NCBI GenBank assembly: GCA_007748055.1
Contig: CP036279.1
Coordinates: 7,440,001-7,504,000, forward strand
Direction of reading: 5' to 3'
Length of the DNA stretch: 64,000 nt
Source of the DNA: Kolteria novifilia
Lineage (GTDB): Bacteria > Planctomycetota > Planctomycetia > Kolteriales > Kolteriaceae
In this document: piece after piece, positions 34,246 through 43,759 of the stretch
How positions within the stretch are numbered: position 1 is the first letter of the stretch
Layout of the letters: the number at the start of each line of letters is the position of its first letter
The notes under the pieces: model-generated
What the model saw: the letters and a program-made list of their open reading frames with translations, nothing else
Told to the model about the DNA's origin: nothing
Database searches by the model: none
Made by a program: the position numbers and the translations under genes

Positions 34246-37200
34246 CTATCCACGACGGCGGCGATGTCCGTTGCCGTTGGAGTGACCATTGCCGTTGCCA
34301 TTGGAAGGGGCCATCGCGGGCCCGATGGAAACCGACCCTTCTCCCAGCAACCCTTCGATCTGCTGCATGAGTTCGCTGTCCAGGCAGACCTTGAACCCGT
34401 CGCCGACACGGAGTTGCGCTTCGACCCCCTCGGGAGAACTCACCTCGAGCATCACCGGCGAATTGCCCTGGCGACCTTTCAGGATGTTCGCGAGTTGATC
34501 GATCGAGTCGGACTCGTGCTTCGCCGAGTTAACCCGGACGCTGAGCGTTCCCGAAAGCCGTTTGGAAGCCTGCTCTAGGTCGATCCACTCGTCGGCGATA
34601 AGACCGACCTCGTCGCGACTCTTGTCGACCGAGGCGATCAGGAAGCCGATCGAATCGTTGACGATCTTCTCCTTCCACTCGGCGTAGGAGTCGGCGAACA
34701 TCACGCACCCGATCGACTTGCCAAGGTCCTCGAACATGAAGCGGGCGTAGGCCTTGTTGGCGTTGCGGCCGCGCTGCTGGATCATCGTCCGCACGCCCGT
34801 GATCATCCCCCCGATGGTGACCGGCGTGCGGTCGGTGAGCGAATCGAGCTGAGCGATCTCGTGGGTGCGGTAGATCCGTAGCGTTCGCTGATGTTCCGCG
34901 AGGGGATGACTCGAGAGAAAGATGCCCAGGACTGACTTCTCGTGGGCGAGTTTCTCCTTGTCCGACCATTCGTCGATCTGTGGCAACGACTGGTTCGTCT
35001 CCTCGGCCGACACCTCGTCTTCGCCATCAAACAGGAACCCCTGCCCGCTGGATCGAGCGTCCCTAGCGAACGCGGCCGCTTGCAGCGCCATGGGGAGCGC
35101 CTCCTGCAATTGCGAGCGGAAGACTCCCATGCTGTCAAAGGCTCCCGCCTTGATGAGAGCCTCGATGCAGGACTTGTTGACGAGTTTGGTATCGATCCGC
35201 TCCAGGAAGTCGAAGAAGTCCCGGTAGCGTCCATCCTTGTCGCGTTCGGCGACAATCGCCTCGATCGCCTTCTCTCCCGCCCCCTTGATGGCGGCCAGGC
35301 CGAAACGAATGACTCCTTCGACCACCGTGAAGCCGACTTCCCCTTCGTTGACGTCGGGCGGCTTGACCTCGATCCCCATGCGGCGACAGTCGTCGATGTG
35401 CTCGACGAGCATGTCGGTCTTGTCGATTTCACTGGAGAGCAGGGCCGCCATGAATTCGGCGGGGTAGTGCGCCTTGAGGTAAGCCGTCTGGTACGCCACC
35501 AGGGCGTACGCGGTCGAATGGCTCTTGTTAAAACCATAGCCGGCGAAGTGCTCGATCAGTTTGAAGATCTCTTCCGCTTTCGAGCCCTTGAGCCCGCAGC
35601 TTTCCGCGCCTTCGATAAACTGCGAGCGATACTTCGCGATGACCTCCATCTTCTTTTTGCTGATCGCCTTAATGCACTTGTAGGCATCGGCCAGTTCGAT
35701 GCCACCGAGGCGATTGAGGATTCGCATGACCTGTTCCTGGTAGACCATGACGCCGTAGGTCTCTTCCAGGATGCCCTTGAGCACGTCGTGGGCGTACTCG
35801 GGTTGCTCGCGGCCGTGCTTGACGTTGACGTACTGGTCGACCATACCGCCGCCGAGCGGTCCAGGACGGTAGAGGGCGGCGGTCGCGATGATATCGTCGA
35901 AGCGGTCGGGCTTCATCCGCATCAGAAGCCCGCGGATGCCTTCGCTTTCGAGCTGGAACACGCCCTTGGTCTCTCCTCGCTGGAGGAGGTCGTAGGTCTC
36001 CTTGTCGGTCAGCGGGATGGTGAGCACGTCCATCTCGATCCCGCGGACATGTTGGATGATCTCGACGGCTCGGCTCAGAATCGTCAGGTTGCGCAGTCCG
36101 AGGAAATCGAACTTGAGCATCCCAACTTGCTCGAGAATCGTCATTTCCCATTGCGTGGTGACGATCTCGCCGTTCTTCTGAAGGGGGATGATCGACGAGA
36201 GTTCCTCGTCGGCGACGACGACGCCCGCGGCGTGGGTGCCGGGATTGCGCGCGAGGCCCTCGAGGCGACGGCCGACATCGATCAGCCGTTTGGTCTCGGA
36301 GTCGCTGTCGTAGGCGGCCTTGAGGTCGGGGGATTGATCGAGCGCCTTCTCGAGTGTCATCTTCGGCAGGGCCGGGATCATCTTGGCGATCTGGTCGACG
36401 GTCGCGAGGGGATACTCCAGGGCGCGCCCGACATCGCGGACGACGGCCCGGGCCGCCATCGTGCCGAACGTGATGATCTGAGCGACATTCTGTTCGCCGT
36501 ATTTTTGACGAACGTACTCGATGACCTCTTCGCGCCGTTCCTGGCAGAAGTCGATGTCGATATCGGGCGCTTCTTTTCGATTGGGGTCCAGAAAGCGCTC
36601 GAAGAGCAGGTCATACTTGAGCGGGTCGACATTGGAGAACCCGAGGAGGTACGCGACAAGAGCGCCGCAACCGGAACCACGGGCGCCGCAAGGGATTCCG
36701 TTATCGAGCGAGAACTGCACGAAGTCCCAAACGATAAGGAAGTAGCTGGCGAACCCGAGCTTATTGATGACGCCGAGTTCCATGTCCAGACGCTGCCAGT
36801 GAGCGTCGGTGGGTCCGTCGGGGTAGTCGGTGTTGGGAAAACGCTCCTCGAATCCGATTTTGCACCGCTCGAGGAGGTAGTCTTTATCGGTCTTGTTTTC
36901 GGGTGGGAGAAAGACCGGAAAGTGGCGTTTGCTAAAGTCGAGATCGATGTCGATCGAGTCGGCGATCTTTTGGGCCTGGTCGACCGCCTGGGGGTGATCC
37001 GGAAAGGCGGCGTACATTTCCTCGGCGGACTTGAGATAGAATTCGTTGCTGCCGTACTGCATCCGTTTGGGGTCCGACATGGTCTTGCCGGTATTGATGC
37101 AGAGCAGTACCTCGTGAGCGTAGGAGTCCTCCTGGCAGAGGTAGTGGGTATCGCAAGTGGCCACGAGATTCAGGCCCATCTTGTTGGCGATTTCGATGGC

Positions 37201-37782
37201 CCCGTCGGCGCACTCGCGCTGAATTTCGAGTCCGTTGTCCTGAATTTCGATGAAAAACCGCTCTTCTCCAAAGAGCTTTGCGAACCACTCCGCCAAATGG
37301 CGGGCTTCGTTGCGTTTTCCGCCCAGGATCAGGCTGCTGAATTCGCTGGCGGCGCACCCGGAGAGGACGACCAGGCCCTCATGGTGCGCTTCGATCAGTT
37401 CCTTGTCGATCCGGGGCTTGTAGTAGAAGCCCTCGAGGAAAGCCTGCGAGGAGAGTTTGATCAGATTTTGGAAGCCGACGCGATTGGTCGCGAGCATCGT
37501 CAGGTGGAAACTGGCCTCGCCCCCTTGGCCACCGCGAGCTTGACGATCGGTCCGGTGAGCCGGGGAGACATAGGCTTCGTAACCGAGGATGGGATTGATC
37601 TCGGCCTCCCGGCACGCGTCGTAGAACTCGATCGCCCCGTAGAGGTTGCCGTGATCGGTCAGGGCCAAGGCGTTCATTCCCTGCGACTTGGCCTGTCCGA
37701 CCAGGTCGTTGACCTTGGCCGCGCCGTCAAGCAGGCTGAAGTGACTGTGGCAATGTAAATGGACGAAGGAGCCTGAACTCAT
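34246..37782 (-). CDS. dnaE: DNA polymerase III alpha subunit
   Basis: A 1178-residue replicative polymerase. The PHP domain opens with FVHLHCHSHFSLLDG (6-20) and keeps DHGN and CDTHY. The catalytic palm carries GARGSGCGALVAYLLGF (367-382) and PDIDIDF (406-412), whose aspartates bind the catalytic metals. Later come helix-hairpin-helix and OB (TPVTIGGMITGVRTMIQQRG) regions. The last 22 residues are a low-complexity tail of Asn-Gly-His repeats ending RRRRG, not usual for DnaE. ATG 37782 gives the standard N-terminus; the frame stays open 140 codons further but without similarity. Confidence 0.97.
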   Translation of the reverse strand: MSSGSFVHLHCHSHFSLLDGAAKVNDLVGQAKSQGMNALALTDHGNLYGAIEFYDACREAEINPILGYEAYVSPAHRTDRQARGGQGGEASFHLTMLATNRVGFQNLIKLSSQAFLEGFYYKPRIDKELIEAHHEGLVVLSGCAASEFSSLILGGKRNEARHLAEWFAKLFGEERFFIEIQDNGLEIQRECADGAIEIANKMGLNLVATCDTHYLCQEDSYAHEVLLCINTGKTMSDPKRMQYGSNEFYLKSAEEMYAAFPDHPQAVDQAQKIADSIDIDLDFSKRHFPVFLPPENKTDKDYLLERCKIGFEERFPNTDYPDGPTDAHWQRLDMELGVINKLGFASYFLIVWDFVQFSLDNGIPCGARGSGCGALVAYLLGFSNVDPLKYDLLFERFLDPNRKEAPDIDIDFCQERREEVIEYVRQKYGEQNVAQIITFGTMAARAVVRDVGRALEYPLATVDQIAKMIPALPKMTLEKALDQSPDLKAAYDSDSETKRLIDVGRRLEGLARNPGTHAAGVVVADEELSSIIPLQKNGEIVTTQWEMTILEQVGMLKFDFLGLRNLTILSRAVEIIQHVRGIEMDVLTIPLTDKETYDLLQRGETKGVFQLESEGIRGLLMRMKPDRFDDIIATAALYRPGPLGGGMVDQYVNVKHGREQPEYAHDVLKGILEETYGVMVYQEQVMRILNRLGGIELADAYKCIKAISKKKMEVIAKYRSQFIEGAESCGLKGSKAEEIFKLIEHFAGYGFNKSHSTAYALVAYQTAYLKAHYPAEFMAALLSSEIDKTDMLVEHIDDCRRMGIEVKPPDVNEGEVGFTVVEGVIRFGLAAIKGAGEKAIEAIVAERDKDGRYRDFFDFLERIDTKLVNKSCIEALIKAGAFDSMGVFRSQLQEALPMALQAAAFARDARSSGQGFLFDGEDEVSAEETNQSLPQIDEWSDKEKLAHEKSVLGIFLSSHPLAEHQRTLRIYRTHEIAQLDSLTDRTPVTIGGMITGVRTMIQQRGRNANKAYARFMFEDLGKSIGCVMFADSYAEWKEKIVNDSIGFLIASVDKSRDEVGLIADEWIDLEQASKRLSGTLSVRVNSAKHESDSIDQLANILKGRQGNSPVMLEVSSPEGVEAQLRVGDGFKVCLDSELMQQIEGLLGEGSVSIGPAMAPSNGNGNGHSNGNGHRRRRG

Positions 37783-38089
37783 CCTAAGCGCCTCGGGAAA
37801 GTCTCCTCGTGCCGTCCCGTTCCCATTTCGATACCGTGCGGTCAGACCGTGGGAACGCGGGCACGACGAGCAGATGGTGACCGGCTTCGTCGTGAAAAGG
37901 AAACGTGGATTGCGTGAGGAGGGAGTGCCGTTTCGTTGAACCCCTCCAAGCCGATTAGTGTACCGAACCGCTCCAAGCGAGGCCACGCCGCTCGGGCCAC
38001 GTTGTCGCTGTTGTCCCGTCGCCCTCGGGGACCGCGAGACGGTCGGCTCGTGAGGCTGTGCCCTATCTCTTTTGTTGATCGAGCCTTGC
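37783..38089. other. Divergent spacer between dnaE and the NtrC-type regulator
   Basis: 307 bases with no gene. It must contain the dnaE promoter on the left and the regulator's on the right; I see no clear sigma-70 or sigma-54 motif. Confidence 0.5.
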
Positions 38090-39526
38090 ATGCCTGATGG
38101 AAATCGACCACTGGTGATCGTCGCCGACGACGACGTCAACATTTCGCGCCTGCTCGAGGTGAAACTCACGTCGATGGGGTTTCGTGTCCTCAGCGCAGAG
38201 AACAAATCGATCCTCTTGGACCTGCTCGCGACCGAGTCGCCGGCGCTGCTCCTGCTCGACGTGGTTTACGGGGAACACGACGGTGTGGAACTGCTCGGCT
38301 CGCTGCTGCGCCAAAACCCGGCGCTGCAAGTCGCGATGCTGACCGCCCATGGGACGATCGACACCGCGGTCGCCGCCATCAAGCAAGGGGCCTTCGAGTA
38401 CCTGACCAAGCCGCCCGACTTCCATCGCCTCGAGGTCATCATCCATCACGCGATCGAGAAACACGAGATGCGCCGTCGCATCAAGGATCTCGAGGCAGAG
38501 CTCGTCGAGCGGGGCGGGGGACAACGGACCCTGTGGGGCGAAAGCGAAGGCATGAAACGGGTGGCCGAGCTCATCGACACCGTTTCGCCCACCGACGCCA
38601 CCGTCCTGATCCTCGGCGAAAGCGGCACGGGTAAGGAGCTCGTCGCCCGTGCGATTCACGAACGCAGCCGTCGCCCGAAGGGCCCGTTCGTTCCCGTCAA
38701 CATGGCGGCGATGCCTCGTGAACTGATGGAAAGCACCATCTTCGGCCACGAAAAGGGGGCATTCACCGGCGCCGACCAGGTGCAGCGCGGATGTGCCGAA
38801 GTCGCGCACAAAGGAACGCTATTTCTCGACGAAATCGGCGAACTAGACATCGAATTGCAGGCGAAACTGCTCCGTTTCCTTCAAGAACGGACCATTCAGC
38901 GCGTTGGTTCGAGCAAGATCATCTCCGTCGACGTCCGCATCCTCGCCGCGACCAACCGCGAGCCGGAGCAACTCGTCCGCGAAGGACGCCTGCGGGAGGA
39001 CCTTTACTACCGCCTCAATGTCATCCCGGTCCACGTTCCGCCTCTGCGCGATCGACGCGCCGACATCCCACTGCTGGCGACCGTCTTCCTCTCGCGGGCG
39101 GCCTCCCGCAACAAACGCCCCGTGACCGGCTTCACCGACGAGGCCCTCGAAGTCCTGACCGAGTATGACTGGCCCGGGAATGTCCGCCAGCTCGAACACC
39201 TCATCGAGCGAATCGTGATTCTCTCGCCGGGTCCGACGATCGGCGTCGGAGCGATCCCGCCCGAGATCGCCGCCAGCCCCAGCCCAAGTGTCGCGAACTC
39301 GCGGAGCCTCGAACAAGCGAGCACGTCCAACCACGCCTCCGGCGGACCCTGGACCCTCCCGTCTCGTGCCTCGATGGACGAGATCGAGAAGCAAGCGATC
39401 ATCAACGCCTTGATCCACTCCAACGGCAACGTGAGCGAGGCGGCCCGAACCCTCGGCCTGGGACAAGCGACGGTCTACCGCAAGCTCAAACGCTACGCCA
39501 TCACCGCCCGCGACTATGTCAACTGA
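38090..39526 (+). CDS. NtrC-type sigma-54-dependent response regulator
   Basis: 479 residues. The receiver domain ([14 protein letters not shown], phospho-acceptor Asp57 in LLLLDVVYG, Thr at LTAHG, Lys in LTKPPD) is followed by an AAA+ domain with Walker A GESGTGKE at 176-183, the sigma-54-contacting GAFTGA at 223-228, and Walker [11 protein letters not shown] at 242-251. A C-terminal Fis-type helix-turn-helix ([23 protein letters not shown]) binds DNA. It activates sigma-54 promoters on phosphorylation; the partner kinase is not in the window. ATG 38090 is preferred. Confidence 0.95.
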   Translation: MPDGNRPLVIVADDDVNISRLLEVKLTSMGFRVLSAENKSILLDLLATESPALLLLDVVYGEHDGVELLGSLLRQNPALQVAMLTAHGTIDTAVAAIKQGAFEYLTKPPDFHRLEVIIHHAIEKHEMRRRIKDLEAELVERGGGQRTLWGESEGMKRVAELIDTVSPTDATVLILGESGTGKELVARAIHERSRRPKGPFVPVNMAAMPRELMESTIFGHEKGAFTGADQVQRGCAEVAHKGTLFLDEIGELDIELQAKLLRFLQERTIQRVGSSKIISVDVRILAATNREPEQLVREGRLREDLYYRLNVIPVHVPPLRDRRADIPLLATVFLSRAASRNKRPVTGFTDEALEVLTEYDWPGNVRQLEHLIERIVILSPGPTIGVGAIPPEIAASPSPSVANSRSLEQASTSNHASGGPWTLPSRASMDEIEKQAIINALIHSNGNVSEAARTLGLGQATVYRKLKRYAITARDYVN

Positions 39527-39559
39527 CGAGCGATGCTCCGCGACGATTCCCGGCTCGTC

Positions 39560-41002
39560 CTACGCCTTCTGCTTCTTCTCTTTCGCCTTCTTCCTCCCCT
39601 TGACCGAGGGAGCATCCTTCGCGTCCTTCGCGGGCAACTCAAGAGCATGCTCCTCGATGATCGGCCGTAGCGACTTCTCGGAGGCCCGGTTGGTCCACTC
39701 GTTGGGGTCCGACTGGTGGTCGTAGAACTCCTCGCTCCCATCGGCATAGCGGATGTAGCGATACCGCTCGGAACGCACCGCATGGTTCTTGCGCCCATGG
39801 GTCGTCAGCGAATAGTGATCCCACGACGCCTCCGGGTTCTCGAGCAACGGCACCAGACTGTGCCCGTCGAGCCCCTTCTTTGGCGGCAACCCGCAAACCT
39901 CCAAGAGCGTCGGGTAGACATCGACGAGATTGACCGGCCGCGAACAACGCTCGCCCGGCTTCGTCACCCCCGGCACCACGAACGCGAGCGGCACCCGCGT
40001 CGCCCGTTCCCAGAGCGCGAATTTTCGCCAGTGCTCCTTCTCCCCAAGATGCCAGCCGTGGTCGCTCCACAGGACGATGATCGTCTCCTTACCCTTCGGG
40101 CTCGCGTCGAGGGCATCCACGAGGCGACCGACCATCGCGTCGGTGTAGGCGATGCTCGCCAGATACCCCTGGACCGCTTTGTGCCAGTTCTCGCTCTTGG
40201 TCACCTTGCGATGATCGCCCTGCGGCCTGGCCATCTTGACGCCCGCCGCGGGGATATCCTTCAAGTCGTCCGCCTTCACCTCGGGTAAAACGATCCCCTC
40301 GACCGGGTGCTTGTCGAAGTACTCTTGCGGGACGTACCAGGGCAGGTGCGGCCGATAGATCCCCACCGCGAGGAAGTACGGCTCCTTCGGCTGACTCTCC
40401 AGAAACGTGATCGCCGTCTCGACCGACTTGGTGTCGCCCATCTCGGCATCGGACTCGCTGACCGGTCCCCAGTCGAAGTGAGCCGTCCCCTTGATCCCAT
40501 TGGCGGGTGTGGTTGCCGGCTTGGGGAAGGAGCCGACGCTCGTGTAGCGGTTCCAGCTCTCGGGATCCTTGAAGCGGCCGTGGAAGATCTTGCCGATCCC
40601 CTCGGCCCAGTAGCCGTGCGCCATGAAGTACTGCGGCAACGTGACGGCGTCTGGAAGGACCTTGCGCCAGATGCTGTTGTTGGTGTAGACGCCCGTCGTC
40701 GACGGCTTGAGTCCCGTCAACAGCGCCACGCGGGAAGGGTTGCACGCCGGCGCCGCGCAGTGAGCGTTGGTGAAGAGGACGCCTCGAGCGATCAGCCGGT
40801 CGATGTTCGGGGTTCGCGACGCGGGGTGACCGCCGAGTGCCGAAATCCAGTCGTTCAGATCGTCGACCGCGAGAAAGAGCACGTTGGGGTGCTTCGAACT
40901 CGCTTGCTCCGCCGCGAACCCCCGCTGGTGTGCTCCCAGCAGAAGAGCCATCCCGACCAACGCCCACGTTCCCAACCCGCGAACTATCCGTTGTCGTCCC
41001 AT
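39560..41002 (-). CDS. Secreted sulfatase (iduronate-2-sulfatase-like group)
   Basis: 480 residues. A signal peptide (to about AAEQ) is followed by NVLFLAVDDLNDW, whose Asp pair binds calcium, and CNPSR at 87-91, the C-x-P-x-R sulfatase signature whose Cys becomes formylglycine. LWSDHGWHLGEKEHWRKF and a DVYPTLLEVCGLP block complete the fold. Overall it resembles the iduronate-2-sulfatase-like exosulfatases abundant in planctomycetes, acting on sulfated polysaccharides outside the cytoplasm. The C-terminus is a Lys-rich tail (KGRKKAKEKKQKA). An ATG at 41014 is also possible. No anaerobic maturase or FGE gene is nearby. Confidence 0.93.
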   Translation of the reverse strand: MGRQRIVRGLGTWALVGMALLLGAHQRGFAAEQASSKHPNVLFLAVDDLNDWISALGGHPASRTPNIDRLIARGVLFTNAHCAAPACNPSRVALLTGLKPSTTGVYTNNSIWRKVLPDAVTLPQYFMAHGYWAEGIGKIFHGRFKDPESWNRYTSVGSFPKPATTPANGIKGTAHFDWGPVSESDAEMGDTKSVETAITFLESQPKEPYFLAVGIYRPHLPWYVPQEYFDKHPVEGIVLPEVKADDLKDIPAAGVKMARPQGDHRKVTKSENWHKAVQGYLASIAYTDAMVGRLVDALDASPKGKETIIVLWSDHGWHLGEKEHWRKFALWERATRVPLAFVVPGVTKPGERCSRPVNLVDVYPTLLEVCGLPPKKGLDGHSLVPLLENPEASWDHYSLTTHGRKNHAVRSERYRYIRYADGSEEFYDHQSDPNEWTNRASEKSLRPIIEEHALELPAKDAKDAPSVKGRKKAKEKKQKA

Positions 41003-41352
41003 TGGTGCCCCCATCAACTGCGTCTTTGGTCAACCCAGGGGCGATTCTAAAGTCCCCGGCGCGTCGCGTGCCAGCCCCCTCATTCCCAGAACCAGAAATT
41101 GGGCGAACCGGGAGAGTCGGGCCGGAAGGGAGGACTGATCGCGCCAAGCCATCCCAACCTCCGAGCACCTCGGAGCCGGTCCCCAAGTGGGGGGTGGGCC
41201 GCGACCGCGACTTCCGCATAATAAGTGGATAGGGCATCGTTTGAGGTGCCCAAAGACCCGACACCCACGTCACGCCCACGGTGTCGGTTGTCGCAAGCTG
41301 TAGCCATTCCGCAATCGACACGTCCCAATGCCGATCGAAGGAGAGCGAACTC
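41003..41352. other. Divergent spacer between sulfatase and B12/radical SAM gene
   Basis: 350 bases with no gene. GC-rich, with one small hairpin (CCGAGCACCTCGG near 41151-41163) and an AT-rich CATAATAAGTGGATA near 41218 that could be part of a rightward promoter. Nothing firmer is seen. Confidence 0.4.
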
Positions 41353-43152
41353 GTGGCCGAATCCCTACGCGAGATCATCATGCGAGATGTCCTGCTCAAC
41401 GTGCAGACGCCGGGGCAGTACATCGGCGGTGAATTCAACGCCGTGGCAAAAGACCACGCCACGCTGGAAGCGACCTTCTGCCTCGCCTTTCCCGACACCT
41501 ACACGCTCGGGATGAGCCATCACGGGATGCAGATCCTCTACAACCTCGTCAATTCCGACGAGCGTTTCGCCTGCGAACGGGCCTTCTGCCCCAATCCCGA
41601 CTTCGAGGCGGAGCTGCGCAAACGCGATCTGCCGCTCTACGGCTTGGAAACCTTCACGCCGCTGGGCGAGTTCGACATGATCGGCTTCAGCCTGCAGTAC
41701 GAGATCTGCTACTCCAACATCCTGACGATGCTCGATCTAAGCAAGATCCCGCTCCACTCGGTCGATCGCGGCGACGAGGACCCGCTGATCATCGCCGGCG
41801 GCCCCGGCGCCCAGAACCCCGAGGTCCTCGCCCCCTTCGTCGATCTTTTCATCATCGGCGACGGCGAGGAATCGCTGCTCGAGGTCATGGAGAAGTGGAG
41901 CGAACTCAAGAGAGTCGCGGGAATCGACCGCGAGGAACGAATCGCCCGCTTGGTCGCGAGCTTCGACTGGGCCTACGCGCCGCGGTTCTACCAACCGGAG
42001 TACCACGCCGATGGGACGATCGCGGCCATGAATCGGACGCGTCCCGATGTCCCCCAGCACATCCGGGCTTGCGTCATCACCCAGAACTTCGACGACATCC
42101 CGATCCCCACCGAACCGGTCATGCCCAACGTCGAATGCGCCCACGACCGCTTCGCGATCGAAATCATGCGTGGCTGCCCCTGGCAATGTCGCTTCTGTCA
42201 ATCGACCGTGATCAAGCGCCCCCTTCGCGTCCGCTCGGTCGATGCCATCGTCGAGGCCGCCAAGGAAGCTTACGAGAAGACCGGCTACGAAGAGATCTCG
42301 ATCCTGAGCCTCAGCTCCAGCGACTACCCCCACTTCGAGGAACTGGTCAACCGTCTCGCCGAGGAGTTCAGCTCGAAACGGGTGAGCATTTCGGTCCCGA
42401 GCTTGCGCGTGAACGACCAGTTCCGCAATTTGCCCAAACTCGTCTCCGGCGTCCGCAAGGGGGGACTCACGCTGGCCCCCGAGGTCGCGCGGGACGACAT
42501 GCGTGATCAGATCCGCAAACCGATCAACAACGACAACCTCTACGAAGGCTGCCGCAAGGCGTTCGAGGAGGGCTGGCGCCGCGTCAAGCTCTACTTCATG
42601 TGCGGCCTTCCCGGCGAGCGGACCGTCGATCTCGACGGCATCGTCGACGTCGCCGAGCGGATCTCGACCATCGGCAAGGAGGCGATCGGCCGCTACATTC
42701 CCGTCACCGCGAGCGTCTCGAACTTCGTCCCCAAGCCCCACACGCCTTACCAGTGGAACGGCATGCGGGACCGCGAGTACTTCCAGTGGGCCCATCGCTA
42801 CCTGCGCGATCGGGTCTCGCTCCGCAGCGTGAAAGTGAAGTGCCACACGATCGACACGAGTCTGCTCGAGGGGATCATGACCCGCGGTGATCGCCGAATC
42901 GCTCCGGTCCTCGAGGAGGCATGGCGCCGGGGTGCTCGGCTCGACGCCTGGGACGAGCACTTCAATCCCGCCCTTTGGTGGCAGGTCTTCGAGGACCTGG
43001 GCGTCGACATGGCGTTTTACAGCCAACGCGAGCGGCCCACGACCGAGATCCTTCCCTGGGATCACGTCAACGTGAAGAAGGGCCGTGACTGGCTCGAGAA
43101 GGACCACCACCGCAGCGTCGTGCAGCTCAACATCCTCGCGAGTGCCGAGTAG
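41353..43152 (+). CDS. B12-binding-domain/radical SAM protein of the TIGR03960 type
   Basis: 599 residues. The N-terminal half (TPGQYIGGEFNAVAKDHATLEATFCLAFPDTYTLGMSHHGMQILYNLVN...) is the B12-binding-like domain of this family. The radical SAM domain has the canonical RGCPWQCRFCQ with Cys 275, 279 and 282, then LSSSDYPHFEEL, GGLTLAPE, and YFMCGLPGE. In many bacteria this half is fused or adjacent to a second domain (TIGR03936) linked to rRNA modification; here it is alone. GTG 41353 has AAGGAGAG eight bases upstream. A repeat-rich spacer follows. Confidence 0.9.
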   Translation: MAESLREIIMRDVLLNVQTPGQYIGGEFNAVAKDHATLEATFCLAFPDTYTLGMSHHGMQILYNLVNSDERFACERAFCPNPDFEAELRKRDLPLYGLETFTPLGEFDMIGFSLQYEICYSNILTMLDLSKIPLHSVDRGDEDPLIIAGGPGAQNPEVLAPFVDLFIIGDGEESLLEVMEKWSELKRVAGIDREERIARLVASFDWAYAPRFYQPEYHADGTIAAMNRTRPDVPQHIRACVITQNFDDIPIPTEPVMPNVECAHDRFAIEIMRGCPWQCRFCQSTVIKRPLRVRSVDAIVEAAKEAYEKTGYEEISILSLSSSDYPHFEELVNRLAEEFSSKRVSISVPSLRVNDQFRNLPKLVSGVRKGGLTLAPEVARDDMRDQIRKPINNDNLYEGCRKAFEEGWRRVKLYFMCGLPGERTVDLDGIVDVAERISTIGKEAIGRYIPVTASVSNFVPKPHTPYQWNGMRDREYFQWAHRYLRDRVSLRSVKVKCHTIDTSLLEGIMTRGDRRIAPVLEEAWRRGARLDAWDEHFNPALWWQVFEDLGVDMAFYSQRERPTTEILPWDHVNVKKGRDWLEKDHHRSVVQLNILASAE

Positions 43153-43274
43153 GGGGCGACGGGAGGAAGCGCCACCCTCCTCTTTGATGTCCGAGCGAAA
43201 CCCGAACCGGGGAGAGGAACCATCCCCGGGAGGGAGAAGCCCCCAACCAGCGGCGAAGGCCGAACCCCCTCTTT

Positions 43275-43296
43275 CTCCCCCTTGGGCAAGGGGGAG
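43275..43296. repeat. Perfect CTCCCCCTTG/CAAGGGGGAG hairpin
   Basis: Two perfect 10-base arms with a two-base loop. The same hairpin, interrupted by the IS element, can be rebuilt at 49705-49717 plus 51114-51130, and an imperfect copy is at 33885-33906. Confidence 0.75.
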
Positions 43297-43355
43297 CATA
43301 GCCGCTCCGCGACCTCCGCGTTCTCCGTGGTTACACGTTCTTCGTCTGTTCGTCT

Positions 43356-43373
43356 GGTGGGTCAAGACCCACC
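43356..43373. repeat. GGTGGGTCAAGACCCACC palindrome
   Basis: A perfect 18-base palindrome, third copy in the window after 19987-20004 and 25129-25146 (one of which carries the inverted loop). Confidence 0.75.
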
Positions 43374-43420
43374 CCACGGCCCAAGATCGAGATGCGGCGA
43401 CCGAATGAAGTGTCGAGGAC

Positions 43421-43620
43421 CACGACGAGCGTGAAGGCACGCTGCATGCCCACGACGAGCGTGAAGGCACGCTGCATGCCCACGACGAGCGTGAAGGCAC
43501 GCTGCATGCCCACGACGAGCGTGAAGGCACGCTGCATGCCCACGACAAGCGTGAAGGCACGCTGCATGCCCACGACAAGCGTGAAGGCACTCTGCATGCC
43601 CACGACAAGCGTGGGCATGG
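43421..43620. repeat. 30-bp direct tandem repeat, six units plus a partial seventh
   Basis: Units begin at 43421, 43451, 43481, 43511, 43541 and 43571; the consensus opens CACGACGAGCGTGAAGGCAC and ends GCTGCATGCC. The first four have GACGAGC and the last three GACAAGC. The partial unit at 43601 runs into a GCCCACGACAAGCGTGGGC hairpin and GGCATGGCGCCCAAGA, which match the core of the elements at 1353 and 4226. Because 30 is a multiple of three, it makes false repetitive open frames on both strands. Confidence 0.93.
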
Positions 43621-43759
43621 CGCCCAAGATCCAGAACCCGTCGTTGCGGAATGTGTGCCAGTATCATGTCACCAACACGCCGGTCGTGCCAACTGGCGGG
43701 CGATGTGGTAGGCTCCTCGTGACCGATGGATTGCCGTTCCCGGGAAGAGACTGAGGTTC

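Noticed and set aside
34942-37758. A very long open frame (938 codons) antisense to dnaE
   Set aside because: It has no family features; the opposite strand encodes an unmistakable DnaE, and long antisense frames are expected from GC-biased third positions.
41737-43608. A 623-codon open frame on the minus strand across the radical SAM gene
   Set aside because: It is antisense to a conserved gene and its first part is a translation of the 30-bp tandem repeat.
43392-43754. An open frame with a 10-residue repeat
   Set aside because: It is an artefact of the 30-bp tandem array.
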